Positions 1-9,969 of a stretch of 64,000 nucleotides of DNA are shown here, one piece after another. The notes under the pieces were generated by a model that worked only from the letters and a program-made list of their open reading frames with translations, did no database searches and had not been told where the DNA came from. The translations under genes were made by a program, and so were the position numbers. Origin of the DNA: Liolophura sinensis (lineage: Eukaryota; Mollusca; Polyplacophora; Chitonida; Chitonidae); contig NC_088295.1 of assembly GCF_032854445.1 (NCBI RefSeq), positions 91,009,805 to 91,073,804 on the forward strand, read 5' to 3'. The stretch's first letter is position 1. Each line of letters begins with the position of its first letter.

Positions 1-3000
1 CTGAGGTGTCGTACAGGTTTGCATTCTCAGCTATATCCCTATAAACATCCTCAGTCTGAATCTCGAGTAGCAGACTATCCGTGTCAATGTAGAGGAGCTG
101 GCATCGCTCTCCGTACTGGGCCTTCATGTGGTTGTAGTAGAAGTCGTACATCAGGTGCTTTGAGAGATCTAGAATGCTCATGCCCACGTAGATAGGTCGG
201 TTTAGGACTAGACGGATCTTGTGCATCTGAATCGCTGCGAGGTCATCATCAAATATGTTCGATGGCTATCAAGCGCCGGATCTTATCGTCTTCTCCAGAG
301 CGTACCAGCTTGACGTCCACACGCTTCCGAAGGTTCTCCATGGTTTTTCCGAAGACCGAGTTGTTCATTAGCTTGTACAGGTCCTTCTCGAATTTACTCG
401 CAGCCGTTTTTCGGAGCTCGGTGTTCATCCTGATATAGGGTTCCATCCAAGGGCTCTGGGCGAATCTCAGGGCCCGGTGAACCTTGGTCAGGCGCATTCC
501 CAGAGATAGATACAGCTGTAGGTTCCGGTAGTGCAGGACATACCGTTCCTTATTGCGGAGGTTGGGGACCAGCTTTTCGACCTCGGTAGACCTACCCAGA
601 AGGCCGTGCTGATAGTCTGACATCCACTCCTTCTGGACCACCAGACGCTCCGGGGCTAATGGGTAGCCGTTATGTGCGTTATGTAGGCCGGCCGGATACT
701 CTAGGTCGACCTCGAGGATGTAACCGGAAGGACTGTCGTGCGTCATCTACCCACTGGAAGCCGTCCGTTGGAATTAACTGACTCATAGCCCAGCCATATA
801 GATTATTGGCGTCTTGGTATTGGATGTAGCTGTTTGGACTTTCGGGGTTGTATCACTCCACCTGCGGATCATTGGCTTTGGCGTATCGCTTACTTACCAT
901 GGAGATACCTCCTCGCAACCCCTTCTGAATGAAGAGATGTTGGTCGTAGTCGGTTAACAGCTCCAGCTCTACCCCGGTCTTCTTGAACAGCGCATCCCAG
1001 GAGAGACCTGGGTTCGTAAAGTAGTGTGCAGGGACCAATCCATACTGCCGTAAACAAGTCTTTCGGAAGGCCTCAAACACATCGGCCAACAGGAGCACGT
1101 CTGTGCGGCAGTAAAGGTCTGTGTAGTCTCCCAGATTGGTGCAGTTAACTACCTTCCATACCTGTTGACCTTGGATGTAGTCCTCATCGCTAATGCCTCC
1201 GACTTTGAGCTTACTGTAGAAAGCCTCTTTGGGTGGAATGCTTGACTCGTCGAAGCGCTCCCAGGAGTCCATATACTCATAGGGGTAGACACCCTTACGC
1301 ATCAGTAGCTTTCGTTTTTCTTCGGCAGGCTCATACCGGGCTGTGATGTGGAAAGCCTCAGGTTTGTTGGCCTCTACCAGATTGTCAAGGGAAGTCGGTA
1401 AGAATTGAACGCTGTCGATGAAGCGGAGCTGCCCCAGCGAGAAGGAGATGTACTTTTCCGTCTTGTTGGGGATGCAGGAGATGCGGCCCTCCGCCTTGCT
1501 TATGGCTTGCATTAGGAGGTACCCATCGTAGTCCCGTAGATTGTGGAAGACTACTGGTATGGCTGTCTTGGGACCCAGCCGCAACTTTAGGTTGCATGCG
1601 TTATGGGCCGCGCCTCTGTACTTGCCGGTGATATGGCAGTGATCGCGCACAGAATCGGCGCCTAGAGGCTTCTCACACACGTGGCAGGTTGCGGCGTTTT
1701 TGTGGGCCTGCCAGTCTTGGGGAGTCGTATTCATGACTATAGGGTTGGCTAGAACATTTTTGATTTCCCGCTCCTCCTGTTGGAGAGCTCTGAGGAAGTG
1801 TTCCGTCGCGTTAGGGCCTCTGTATTCCACGGGGCGTTTTGTGCGGCCGTCGCAACGCACCACAACACAGCAGTAACTGCAGGGCTCGTGGTGCTGAGTC
1901 TTTTGAGTGCTGCTCTCTGTACGTGACGGCGGCGGGCCTTCAACCTTTCTGGTCAGAGCCTCGAAGTCGGCATATATGATGAACGGAGCCGGTAGCTGTT
2001 TGTGGTGGTTCTGAAAGGCGAACTTGTTTTCCCCCCTCTTGGGGCATTTCCACCCTCACCGCCGTCTGGCCAATCCCTCGGCATTCCGGTTTATGCGCCT
2101 CGAGCAGGTCCTCCCTTGTGTAGCCGTGTAGACAGCGCTCGCAGAAGTGTTTGCGATTTCGTTTCTTACTTTCTTGGAACAGGAGACGATCGAGATCTTT
2201 TATCCGTGTATAATGGAATTTGCCTGCCTTCTCAATCAGCAGCAGATTGATTCGGGGCGTGTCGCCGGGCTTTTTGCTGAGACGGTGCATGATCACGCCC
2301 TTGTCCCACCCAAACACGTTGATGGCGAGGTCGTTCTTTTCCTCCACTTTAGGGATCTGAGAGATGGGCGTGGGGGCGTCGATCCCTCCGAAGTCAAGAC
2401 CATCATTCGTGGGATATTTTGTTGGTCTCTGAGGGTCCCGGGCGGCTGGAAATAAGGCAGATCGGAGTGCCCATCGGAGGCAGTCGTCGTCTTTGTTCTT
2501 CACATTGATGACTGCTTTCTTGTTACTCACAGCTGCAGGTAGGGGGATGTAGGACCCGCCTCTCAGTGGCTGATACCTTGCAATGTCAAGCCAGAGTGTT
2601 TGCACGCTATTGACAACCCACCCTGACCCTCTCTGTGTCCATTTTCCCCAGCACCTCCTGGATGGTGGGGAAGGCCTTATCTAGAGCCCCGTCAATGTCA
2701 CCAGCCTCTAAGAGGGCCTCCTGTTTGCTGTGGAGTACTGGGCTGGTATACTCTTCACTGCCATCAGCGTTGTCCTTTCGCAACTGAACCCTGAGGCCTA
2801 GTTGGAACTTAACCCCGTTGAGTGCCAGGATCTCTTCTTCTAGCTTCTGGCGAATAATAGCTCGAATTTCTTCTAAGAAGGCTATTGGGTCCATCCAAAC
2901 GCCTTCGGGTACGTCCATCTGCCAGGCCCGGAGGAGATTCCTTATAGCCCGGCCGGTGTTAGTGAATTCTAGTTTCTTTTCACCCAGTATTCCGCCTAGC

Positions 3001-3281
3001 AATTCATCCAACTCCTCGTTACTGAGGAGCTTCTTGACGTCTTGCTTCAACTCCTCATTACTGAGCGGGTTCTTGACGTCTTGCTTCAACTCCTCGTTAC
3101 TTCGGGAGCTCAACTCAGCCACAGCCGTTTTATGCCTGTCGAGGATCCCCTGCAATTCTTCCAAGGCATTGCGGGACCGTGGGTACTTAGGCCGCACACC
3201 TAGGAGCGTCAAAAACTCCCCCCGTAGTGCTCGCGCTTTTTGATGGTGCCTCATTGTACGAGTCGGTGTAACTATGCACAC
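1..3281 (-). pseudogene. Polinton-type protein-primed family B DNA polymerase, broken and running off the left edge
   Basis: Would replicate a Polinton/Maverick-like element from a protein primer. Segments in order on the minus strand are a charged, coiled-coil-like N-terminal part (3281-2607), a conserved polymerase N-terminal region (2605-1940), an endonuclease VII-like Cys/His cluster (CxxC then DHCH, about 1686-1595), exonuclease-type motifs, and palm motifs: DLEYP (about 705-690), NNSVFGK (about 370-350) and YIDTDS (74-91). Several lesions break the frame: shifts near 2640, 1950-1990, 746 and 250, and an in-frame stop at 853-855. The motifs are seen directly; the family (DNA_pol_B_2 with an Endonuclease_7-like insert) is established knowledge; calling it a dead copy is inference. 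The C-terminus lies outside the window. A 39-bp tandem repeat near 3016-3105 encodes 13-residue repeats in the N-terminal part. A linear-plasmid or adintovirus-like polymerase is the alternative. Confidence 0.8.
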
Positions 3282-3287
3282 GACTCT

Positions 3288-3566
3288 CTAATTGTAAATT
3301 TCTATAGCCGCCAGCCGTTTGAACTCGTCCCAGAAAGCCTTGTGCCCCCGCTTCCTTTCACGCGTCTGGACCCTATTATGTCCGCAGGCCATGCAAAGCC
3401 GAAATCGATTTTTAACGCCCCGACCACAGTGAATACATGGCTGGGTGCCAGGACCCTGCCGCAGACGGTATAGGTGACCCCCGCAGTACTCCTCCAGACA
3501 ACTCTTACCACAGAGCTCCGTGGAGCCGATGAGAAGCCACCGGCAATTATTGTAACCCTTTAGCAT
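3288..3566 (-). CDS. Small cysteine-rich, probably zinc-binding protein upstream of the PolB relic
   Basis: A 92-residue ORF that starts at ATG 3564-3566 and ends 6 bp before the first ATG of the polymerase relic, same strand. Cysteines lie at 8, 19, 23, 28, 44, 47, 58 and 61. The pairs 44/47 and 58/61 form a CxxC...CxxC zinc-ribbon-like pattern, followed by a basic stretch. I believe similar short proteins accompany PolB genes of this type in invertebrate genomes, but I cannot name a family. It is intact although the neighbouring polymerase is not. It may be a separate zinc protein of the element or a detached N-terminal part of the polymerase polyprotein. Function is not assigned. Confidence 0.5.
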   Translation of the reverse strand: MLKGYNNCRWLLIGSTELCGKSCLEEYCGGHLYRLRQGPGTQPCIHCGRGVKNRFRLCMACGHNRVQTRERKRGHKAFWDEFKRLAAIEIYN

Positions 3567-3729
3567 GTTGTATACACGCTTGGTGTAGAAGCATACCAGG
3601 TGCGATGGGTATGTCTAATACAACCCCCAGAAGCGGGGAAAGGGGGGTGGGGGCCTCTATTTGTTATGGGGAGGGCCACAAGGGGGGGGGGGCGTGCGCC
3701 AGAACCCTCCTTACCTATACTACTCCAGG
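3567..3729. other. G-rich noncoding stretch between the PolB element and LINE-A copy 0
   Basis: No gene is visible. The plus strand has G-runs (3637-3657 and 3678-3692). LINE-A homology stops at about 3730. Read on the minus strand, the sequence next to the break begins AGTAGTATAGG, and Polinton termini commonly begin with AG. This is therefore a candidate element end, on weak evidence. Confidence 0.35.
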
Positions 3730-4337
3730 ATAAACGTCAACATTGCCTTTAATTCTCAATTTAAGGCTAAGAGGCCTTTTAATGCGGAAAGCCATTCTGG
3801 TGGTAAAAAAAAAAAAAAAACACCTCGCTCAAAGGAGCTACTCGGCTGACACGTCCAACTGTGTGGACGGCCAGTCAGGTACTGCACTGCGTTCTCAACC
3901 CCTTGACTGATCAACTGTCAAGTGACAGTGGCGAATGAACTACGTGCAAGAGTGCACGAATTTGCTGCCTGTTAGTGACACAAGCCTTTGTGTGCCCTGC
4001 TAGCCCGGGATGAATGGAGCTCGACCGGGCAAGCTGACCTTGTTCACTGTCCTATGCTGTAACCTGTATAGGCCTCCAACACAGGCCACAACAACCGGTG
4101 CCCGAGCCAAGCCGCGCGGGCTGGCCCACCGGCCACGCTGGCCAAACACCAAAACGTCAAAAAACTGGTCAAAAATATGAAATTTCTGACTACAAAATAT
4201 ATCAATCGACAGCTCGTGACAAGAGAAATCCTTGAGTATCAGAAACACACAAGAAATCACAGGAAATCCAGAGAAATGAAACCTGACAGATGGAGCAATC
4301 TGACAACACGTCTGACCTCCAAAACTCTATGTATCTA

Positions 4338-4339
<2 letters not shown>
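3730..4339 (-). mobile_element. LINE-A copy 0: leader and first ORF1 codons only (3'-truncated)
   Basis: Contains the 519-bp leader (3821-4339), a 16-nt homopolymer (3805-3820) and the first codons of ORF1 (ATG at 3795-3793), with a 9-bp internal loss. Homology to the other copies ends at about 3730. LINEs normally lose their 5' end, so loss of everything 3' of ORF1 codon ~20 points to a later break, such as insertion of the PolB element, deletion or recombination. The leader has the same conserved hairpins as the other copies. Confidence 0.8.
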
Positions 4340-4368
<29 letters not shown>

Positions 4369-4622
4369 GTACGCCACAGCAATCTAGGCTGTGGGAAAAC
4401 AGAACCAAAGCTGTCCGCAGTATGTAAAACATACCTACATCCTTACTGACAGGACCAGCCCATCATTATATGACTAAAACGTCACAACCGGCAGACAGAT
4501 AGAGCCAGGACAGACACAAGAAACAAATATCCATTAAAATTAACAGTAAAACTTTCGCCTCAGAATAGGCGGAACTGCTGAAAACGTGAAGTTATGACAC
4601 CAGGTCACAAACAATTGCCAGA
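4369..4622 (-). other. LINE-A copy 1 3'UTR with two hairpins
   Basis: 254 bp between the ORF2 stop and the poly(A). A perfect 7-bp stem with 7-nt loop (CCACAGC/GCTGTGG, 4374-4394) lies 5 nt from the tail. A second stem (CGCCT/AGGCG, about 4556-4571) is 8 bp long in copies 2 and 3. The equivalents are 10506-10759, 22304-22555, 28426-28679 and 34579-34832. A role in recognition by the reverse transcriptase is inferred. Confidence 0.7.
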
Positions 4623-7600
4623 TTAAAATTGGACAACGGGCCTGCCGTTCCGCAGAACGCAAAGAATAGAATTGCGACACCAGGTGGTCTTAAATGTCGC
4701 CAACTTTCCGAGCCTGCGATGCCGTTCAAAAACAGTCAGTAAGTGGTACTGCAGGTCTCTGTGGAAAAGGCTGGGCACCACCTTAAGATGGTCGATCACG
4801 TGATTGTGTGCTACCACGTAGCACCGGTGCCTCCAAATTGACCAGATACAAAGAAACACCTGATCTCTGACGACCGGTTTCAATGAAGGCGGCACTTGTC
4901 TCAAGTCCCCCCACAAAACATCTTCTAGGCTGAACGAGAACCCTCGTCCAAGCAGGCGCCCATTTGTCCGTTCCAACATCTGCCACATGCTGGACGCAAC
5001 CGGGCAATGCCACACAAGGTGTTCTACGGTCTCGTCTTGAGACGAGCACAAAGGACAGTCGGCAGATGCAGACAGTCCTGCTCGGATTAACTTATGCCCG
5101 ACCCACCACTGTCTGTGCCACAGCAGCCAAACAGCTTCCTTAGCTCGGTTGTCCACCCCAGACTTCCAGAGCGATAAAAACAAGTTCCTCCAGGACGATG
5201 GCACCCAACCCAACTGTTGCCACTTTTGTACTCCGGCGGGGGTTACGCTGTTGTCCACCAGAAGGATCTGATACCATCTCCTGGAGGAAAGCTGAGAAAG
5301 GTCCTGTTGGTTAACCTGATACCTCGTCCGGCTGGGATTCGTGACAGTATCCGGCAGATTGAACCATGCCTTCGGTATTGCCCTTCGCACAGCTGCTAGG
5401 TGACGCCAATTGACGGACTCCAAGACCAGCCACACTCTGGTGCCTCCATCCACAATATCCGACAATCGCCGGAAACTGGGCGTGGCCGTCTTACCAGGCA
5501 TCAAAGGTCTTCCACCCTCTCCTAAAATTAGAGGATTTCCATACAAAGGCTGATCCAGAGCTTCCTGCCACGAAACCGGATCAGCCTCAGTCCGTTTCAG
5601 CTTAAAGAAGGTTTTCAGATGGTCGAAGTACCACCGAGGGAGAGAACTGAAACGCGTTGGAGCTTTAAGCAGCCGGAAAAAATCAACCACAGCGTGGGGT
5701 TCACTTTTCGACGCCACAAGCCTCCGGCCTACCTGAGCCCACCGAGACGAACTCAACATAAGCCGCTCCAAAAAAGCCAGCTTTAAGGACTGAACCTTCT
5801 TGGGGATATCTACGAGGCCTAGACCTCCACTTGCCTTGGGGAGGGTACAAACTTTGGAAGAGACCAGAGGCTTTTTACTCTTCCACAAAAAATCCCGACA
5901 CATCCCAACTAATGTGTTCTCCTTATCCGCCGGCAAGTCAAAAACTGAGGCAACATACCACAATTTCGACATTGCCAGCAAGTTTAACACAAGGACTCGC
6001 CCAACAATGCTTAGTCCTCTCTTGCTCCACCCCTTGAGGGTGCTGCCGACCTTCTGGATGCGGTCATTCCAGTTAACAGAAGCCGCGTTTTTTGCACCTT
6101 GTTTTACCCCCAAGAGTTTGACGTGATCTTGTGACCATTCAATACCCAAAGGAGTATCAGCACGACCCCTCCAAGCACCCAAGAATAACCCTTTTGACTT
6201 GGATCTGTTGACTTTGCAGCCAGATGCTTTCTGGTACTTGTTCAAGATCGCCTCAGCAATGTGGAAGTCTTCATCATCTCCAACGAAGAGAGATGCGTCG
6301 TCGGCATACTGGGAGATTTTGATCGGTTCTTCGACATCAGGGACTCTCACTCCCTTCATGTCAGAAGACCTCACAACCACCCCAAGAACCTCTGCGGCCA
6401 GAACGTAAAGCAGGGGAGACAGAGGACAGCCCTGGCGAACTCCACGCTCGAGGAGAACAGGGTCACCTATAAAACCATTCACCATTACACGACTTACAGG
6501 AGACTTGTAAAGAAGCCGAATCCATTTACAAAAAACAGGCCCGAACCCCATCCGCTCCAACACTTTGTGCATAAAAGCCCATTCCAAACGATCAAAAGCC
6601 TTCTCGTTATCAAGGCTTATGATTGCCGCCTCGATATCCTCGTCTTCGACGAGCTCTATAAGGTCCCGAACAAGGAAGCTATTGGTGAGGATTGACCTCC
6701 CTGGCACAGAACAGGTCTGATCACTGTGAACAACAAGGCCCATCACGGATCCAAGTCTGCGGGTTAGCGCCTTCGTGATGATCTTATAATCGGCACACAA
6801 GAGTGAAATCGGCCTCCAATTCCGCAGGTCCTCTTTTGGCCCCTGCTTGTGAACGAGCCTGACAAGAGCCTGCTGCATTGAATTGGTTAACTCACCCTGC
6901 TCAAAAGCCTCGTTGGCAACGTCCAGCAGGATAGGGCCTAGCACATCCCAGAAAGCCAAATACAGTTCGACAGGAAGACCATCGATACCGGGGGACTTGT
7001 TCAGCGTCATGGATTTTGCTGCAGAATGCAGCTCATCCAAAGTGAACGGCTGTTCACAGATCGCGGCCTCCTGAGGAGGCAAGATCTGGGAGATCTGGGA
7101 GATCAACTCCTCCATGCAATTTCTCTCAACTCCCTCTGAGGTGAAGAGGCTCTGGTAGAAATCGCATGTGGCCTGCAATAAATCCTTGGTGGACCGGACA
7201 GAACGGCCATCAGGAGTTGCTACTTCGCGGATAAGTTTTTCAGTAGCACGCGACTTCTCCAAAGAACAGAAATAGCGAGTGGGGTTCTCGCCTTCCACCT
7301 GCCACTTGACTCTGGCACGAACGGCGGCTGCTTTATAAGCCTGTTGCTCACCAGTCCGCACTTTACGTTTTAGACCTTCCAACAGGTCAACTAGATGGGT
7401 CTCCCCATCCCTAACTCTTTTAGAGACCTTGTTGTAATCCTTTAGGAGTTTACGTTGAGCCCGTTTACGGCGACGTGCCCTAGCCTTACTGTACGACAGT
7501 GCCACCAGCTGAAGCCCAGATTTGCCCTCCTCCCAGAATTCAGCAGCAGACCTAAAGGAATCCCTCTCTGACATCCAAGCGGCAAAATAATCTCGCATGT

Positions 7601-8399
7601 TCTTGTGAAACTCTTCGTCATTTAAAAGGCTGACGTTGAGCTTCCAGAAACCTGGACCTTTCTCTACCCAATCCCCTGAATCAAATTTGGCTGTGACCAT
7701 AGTATGATCAGACATGGCAGTGGGTTCATGACCTGCATGAACCAGATGTCCAAGGAGATCCTTGCTACAATACACTCTATCCAGACGCGAAGAGTGCGTA
7801 CCAGTTGGCGAGGTCCAAGTGTATTCATGGGCATCAGGATGAAGGAACCTAAAAGTATCCGACAGAGAATATGTTTTAATCAAAGTTGCCAAAGGAGCAG
7901 TAGACGAATCAGAAGCTACCGCGGCTGTGCTTCGCCTATCTATTAGAGGATTTAAGACGCAATTGAAATCTCCGGCCAGGAAGACGTTGGTGTTTGAATC
8001 ACCCAGAACTCTTTCTAGACCTTGGAAAAACCGACGACGGTCAGGAACATATGTTGGTGCATGTACGGCGACAAACGTAAAATCAAAGCCTGAATACTCC
8101 GCCTCAACCTTGACCCAACGACCACCGGGATCAGTGACAGATGACACTATGGTCCCCGAGGCGAAGAAAAAAGCAAGAAACACAATAGCCGTGCCCGCTC
8201 TATGATTCGAGCCGGAAGAGGAAAAGACTTTCCCTTTCACAGCTGTTTCAAACCGGGTTACGTCATTGACGTCAGTAAAATGCGTCTCTTGTAGAAAAGC
8301 AACATCTGCTTTTAATGACCTGAAGGTATGGCCAAGGGAAAATTGCTTCCAGTCCGAAAGCAAACCCTGACAATTTAGTGTGACAACATTTAGAGCCAT
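4623..8399 (-). CDS. LINE-A copy 1 ORF2, endonuclease and reverse transcriptase
   Basis: 1258 residues. It would nick target DNA and reverse-transcribe the element RNA by target-primed reverse transcription. The N-terminal APE-type endonuclease has N9, E38, D144/N146 and D231-H232. The reverse transcriptase has NWRPISLL, catalytic D597 (SLDNEKAFD), GVRQGCPLSPLL, and YADD with D700-D701. A C-terminal Cys-His motif follows (C1115-C1118-H1127-C1132, C-x2-C-x8-H-x4-C), typical of the L1 group. There is no RNase H domain. The frame is open 38 codons further upstream into ORF1, but MALNVV immediately precedes the first endonuclease motif, so I start there. Its closeness to the ORF1 stop suggests reinitiation. 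All catalytic residues are present. Confidence 0.9.
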   Translation of the reverse strand: MALNVVTLNCQGLLSDWKQFSLGHTFRSLKADVAFLQETHFTDVNDVTRFETAVKGKVFSSSGSNHRAGTAIVFLAFFFASGTIVSSVTDPGGRWVKVEAEYSGFDFTFVAVHAPTYVPDRRRFFQGLERVLGDSNTNVFLAGDFNCVLNPLIDRRSTAAVASDSSTAPLATLIKTYSLSDTFRFLHPDAHEYTWTSPTGTHSSRLDRVYCSKDLLGHLVHAGHEPTAMSDHTMVTAKFDSGDWVEKGPGFWKLNVSLLNDEEFHKNMRDYFAAWMSERDSFRSAAEFWEEGKSGLQLVALSYSKARARRRKRAQRKLLKDYNKVSKRVRDGETHLVDLLEGLKRKVRTGEQQAYKAAAVRARVKWQVEGENPTRYFCSLEKSRATEKLIREVATPDGRSVRSTKDLLQATCDFYQSLFTSEGVERNCMEELISQISQILPPQEAAICEQPFTLDELHSAAKSMTLNKSPGIDGLPVELYLAFWDVLGPILLDVANEAFEQGELTNSMQQALVRLVHKQGPKEDLRNWRPISLLCADYKIITKALTRRLGSVMGLVVHSDQTCSVPGRSILTNSFLVRDLIELVEDEDIEAAIISLDNEKAFDRLEWAFMHKVLERMGFGPVFCKWIRLLYKSPVSRVMVNGFIGDPVLLERGVRQGCPLSPLLYVLAAEVLGVVVRSSDMKGVRVPDVEEPIKISQYADDASLFVGDDEDFHIAEAILNKYQKASGCKVNRSKSKGLFLGAWRGRADTPLGIEWSQDHVKLLGVKQGAKNAASVNWNDRIQKVGSTLKGWSKRGLSIVGRVLVLNLLAMSKLWYVASVFDLPADKENTLVGMCRDFLWKSKKPLVSSKVCTLPKASGGLGLVDIPKKVQSLKLAFLERLMLSSSRWAQVGRRLVASKSEPHAVVDFFRLLKAPTRFSSLPRWYFDHLKTFFKLKRTEADPVSWQEALDQPLYGNPLILGEGGRPLMPGKTATPSFRRLSDIVDGGTRVWLVLESVNWRHLAAVRRAIPKAWFNLPDTVTNPSRTRYQVNQQDLSQLSSRRWYQILLVDNSVTPAGVQKWQQLGWVPSSWRNLFLSLWKSGVDNRAKEAVWLLWHRQWWVGHKLIRAGLSASADCPLCSSQDETVEHLVWHCPVASSMWQMLERTNGRLLGRGFSFSLEDVLWGDLRQVPPSLKPVVRDQVFLCIWSIWRHRCYVVAHNHVIDHLKVVPSLFHRDLQYHLLTVFERHRRLGKLATFKTTWCRNSILCVLRNGRPVVQF

Positions 8400-8406
8400 T
8401 ATGGAT

Positions 8407-9918
8407 CTATTTAAGTTTTGTTTTTCTCGACTTCTTGTACAGGGCAGCCTTGCGTGCAGCAAAGTCCTCCTGGGACAGGTAAATGACTTTCCTCTGTTTC
8501 CTGACTTTCTCAATTTTTGAGTCGCGGCGCATGGTCCGATAATGGACTCCTAAAGAAGTGGAGACAGGGACTAAAACCTCGCCTTGATCGTTAGCGTATG
8601 CCGGCATTGACTCGTCTAGGTCTTTTCCCGGAACGGAATCCTCCATTTCCGACGTCGTGTCCTCCATGGGGATAACCGATCCAGAGGCTTCAATGCCGCT
8701 AACTTGGTCTTTTGAGGTGTCTACAAAAATGGCCTCTGAAGCGGTGCTCCATAAGGACTCATTAATATCTTGTTTTGCAACTGGCTGGGAAAAGGTAAAT
8801 GACTGACTCCACAAGTCTTGTGAAGAGTCTTGCTCGGGAGACTGACCGGTCGAGCTGTACGGAACCAACGGTTCAGTGAAATGCAACGATACTTCCTCCT
8901 GTTTGACCTGGCTAGAAACTGATGAAATACCATCATCTGCATTTTTGTCCACATCATTTTCCTCCTCTTTACCCTCTTCATTGCTACCACCCTCCAGCCC
9001 GTCCTTACCATTATCCATAGCATCTTTATCACTCCCGTCCTCTGCCTCATTCACCTCATTTTTATCATCATTACCCACTACATCATTGCTACTCTCCTGT
9101 CCACCATTCGTATCCCCATTCACCATTTCACAATCATCCTCAGCCTCATTACTATCATCCATGTCATCATCACTGTCAACCTTTCTGTCATTATCTCCCT
9201 GCTCATTGTCATGATCATCATTATTCATATCCTTGTCGTCCTTATTACCACTATCATCCATCGCAACTGCGATGTCATCTTCATCTCCACTACTTGTCCC
9301 ATTGTCACTACTCTCAGTGTCCAGATCTTGAGGACAATTCTTTTGAAAATGAACTTCTTGCTTGCAAATCAAACATTTGTTTCTCAGCGGGCAGTCATTT
9401 TTGAGGTGGTCTGTCGCCTGGCACAGGTGACAAGCTCGCACCTGCCCTCTGTACCAGACTGGTAACCGAAAAGATGCTCCCACCCATATGGCTTCAGGAA
9501 TGGTGGACGAAATGTTGCTCATCCATATTCTCCTAACCCCATTTTGCAAGGTTCTGTCGAACAGGTAGCATTCTCGTTCGACAGAATGCACCGTTCCAAA
9601 CTGTTTGAGAGCAGCCCCTATCCGTTCATCCGGAATCTCATAGGGGCTCTTCACCTTAACCAAAGTTCTGGATTGCTCAACTTCATAAACCGGACAGTTT
9701 ACCCCATTAAGCACCAGATCTTCATTAAGCAGTTTTTGCTTGACCTCCTCATTGGCAACAGTGACATTCCACAGATCCCCAGTAACGTGGACCAAACCCC
9801 TCAACACTTTGGGTCCGCTGCCGATACGTTCCTGCAACCCATGGTAAACTTCAATGGCTTTTATATTGCCTTTAATCCGCAATTTAAGGCTAAGAGGCCT
9901 TTTAATGCGGAAAGCCAT
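8407..9918 (-). CDS. LINE-A copy 1 ORF1, nucleic-acid-binding protein
   Basis: 503 residues. ORF1 proteins of L1/Tx1 elements bind the element RNA and form the RNP. An RRM-like region spans about residues 18-125. Two CCHC knuckles follow: C163-C166-H171-C176 and C182-C185-H190-C195. In this copy V189 replaces the glycine found elsewhere. Residues about 200-345 are a very acidic Asp/Glu/Asn-rich tract, and the C-terminus is basic. I chose the ATG at 9918 because every copy shares it and it has A at -3 and G at +4. The open frame upstream is only the poly(T) run read as poly-Phe. The stop (TAG, 8409-8407) is 7 nt before the ORF2 ATG. Confidence 0.88.
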   Translation of the reverse strand: MAFRIKRPLSLKLRIKGNIKAIEVYHGLQERIGSGPKVLRGLVHVTGDLWNVTVANEEVKQKLLNEDLVLNGVNCPVYEVEQSRTLVKVKSPYEIPDERIGAALKQFGTVHSVERECYLFDRTLQNGVRRIWMSNISSTIPEAIWVGASFRLPVWYRGQVRACHLCQATDHLKNDCPLRNKCLICKQEVHFQKNCPQDLDTESSDNGTSSGDEDDIAVAMDDSGNKDDKDMNNDDHDNEQGDNDRKVDSDDDMDDSNEAEDDCEMVNGDTNGGQESSNDVVGNDDKNEVNEAEDGSDKDAMDNGKDGLEGGSNEEGKEEENDVDKNADDGISSVSSQVKQEEVSLHFTEPLVPYSSTGQSPEQDSSQDLWSQSFTFSQPVAKQDINESLWSTASEAIFVDTSKDQVSGIEASGSVIPMEDTTSEMEDSVPGKDLDESMPAYANDQGEVLVPVSTSLGVHYRTMRRDSKIEKVRKQRKVIYLSQEDFAARKAALYKKSRKTKLK

Positions 9919-9924
9919 TCTGGT

Positions 9925-9927
<3 letters not shown>

Positions 9928-9969
<42 letters not shown>

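Noticed and set aside
3690-3860. Independent small gene spanning the copy 0 break
   Set aside because: The frame is made of the antisense LINE-A ORF1 start and the A-run.
5800-6695. Plus-strand frames of 108 and 144 codons repeated in every LINE-A copy
   Set aside because: Antisense shadows of ORF2. They recur only because the units are near-identical, and no independent motif is present.
8876-9214. Ser/Leu-rich plus-strand frame in each LINE-A copy
   Set aside because: Antisense of the Asp/Glu/Asn-rich ORF1 tract.
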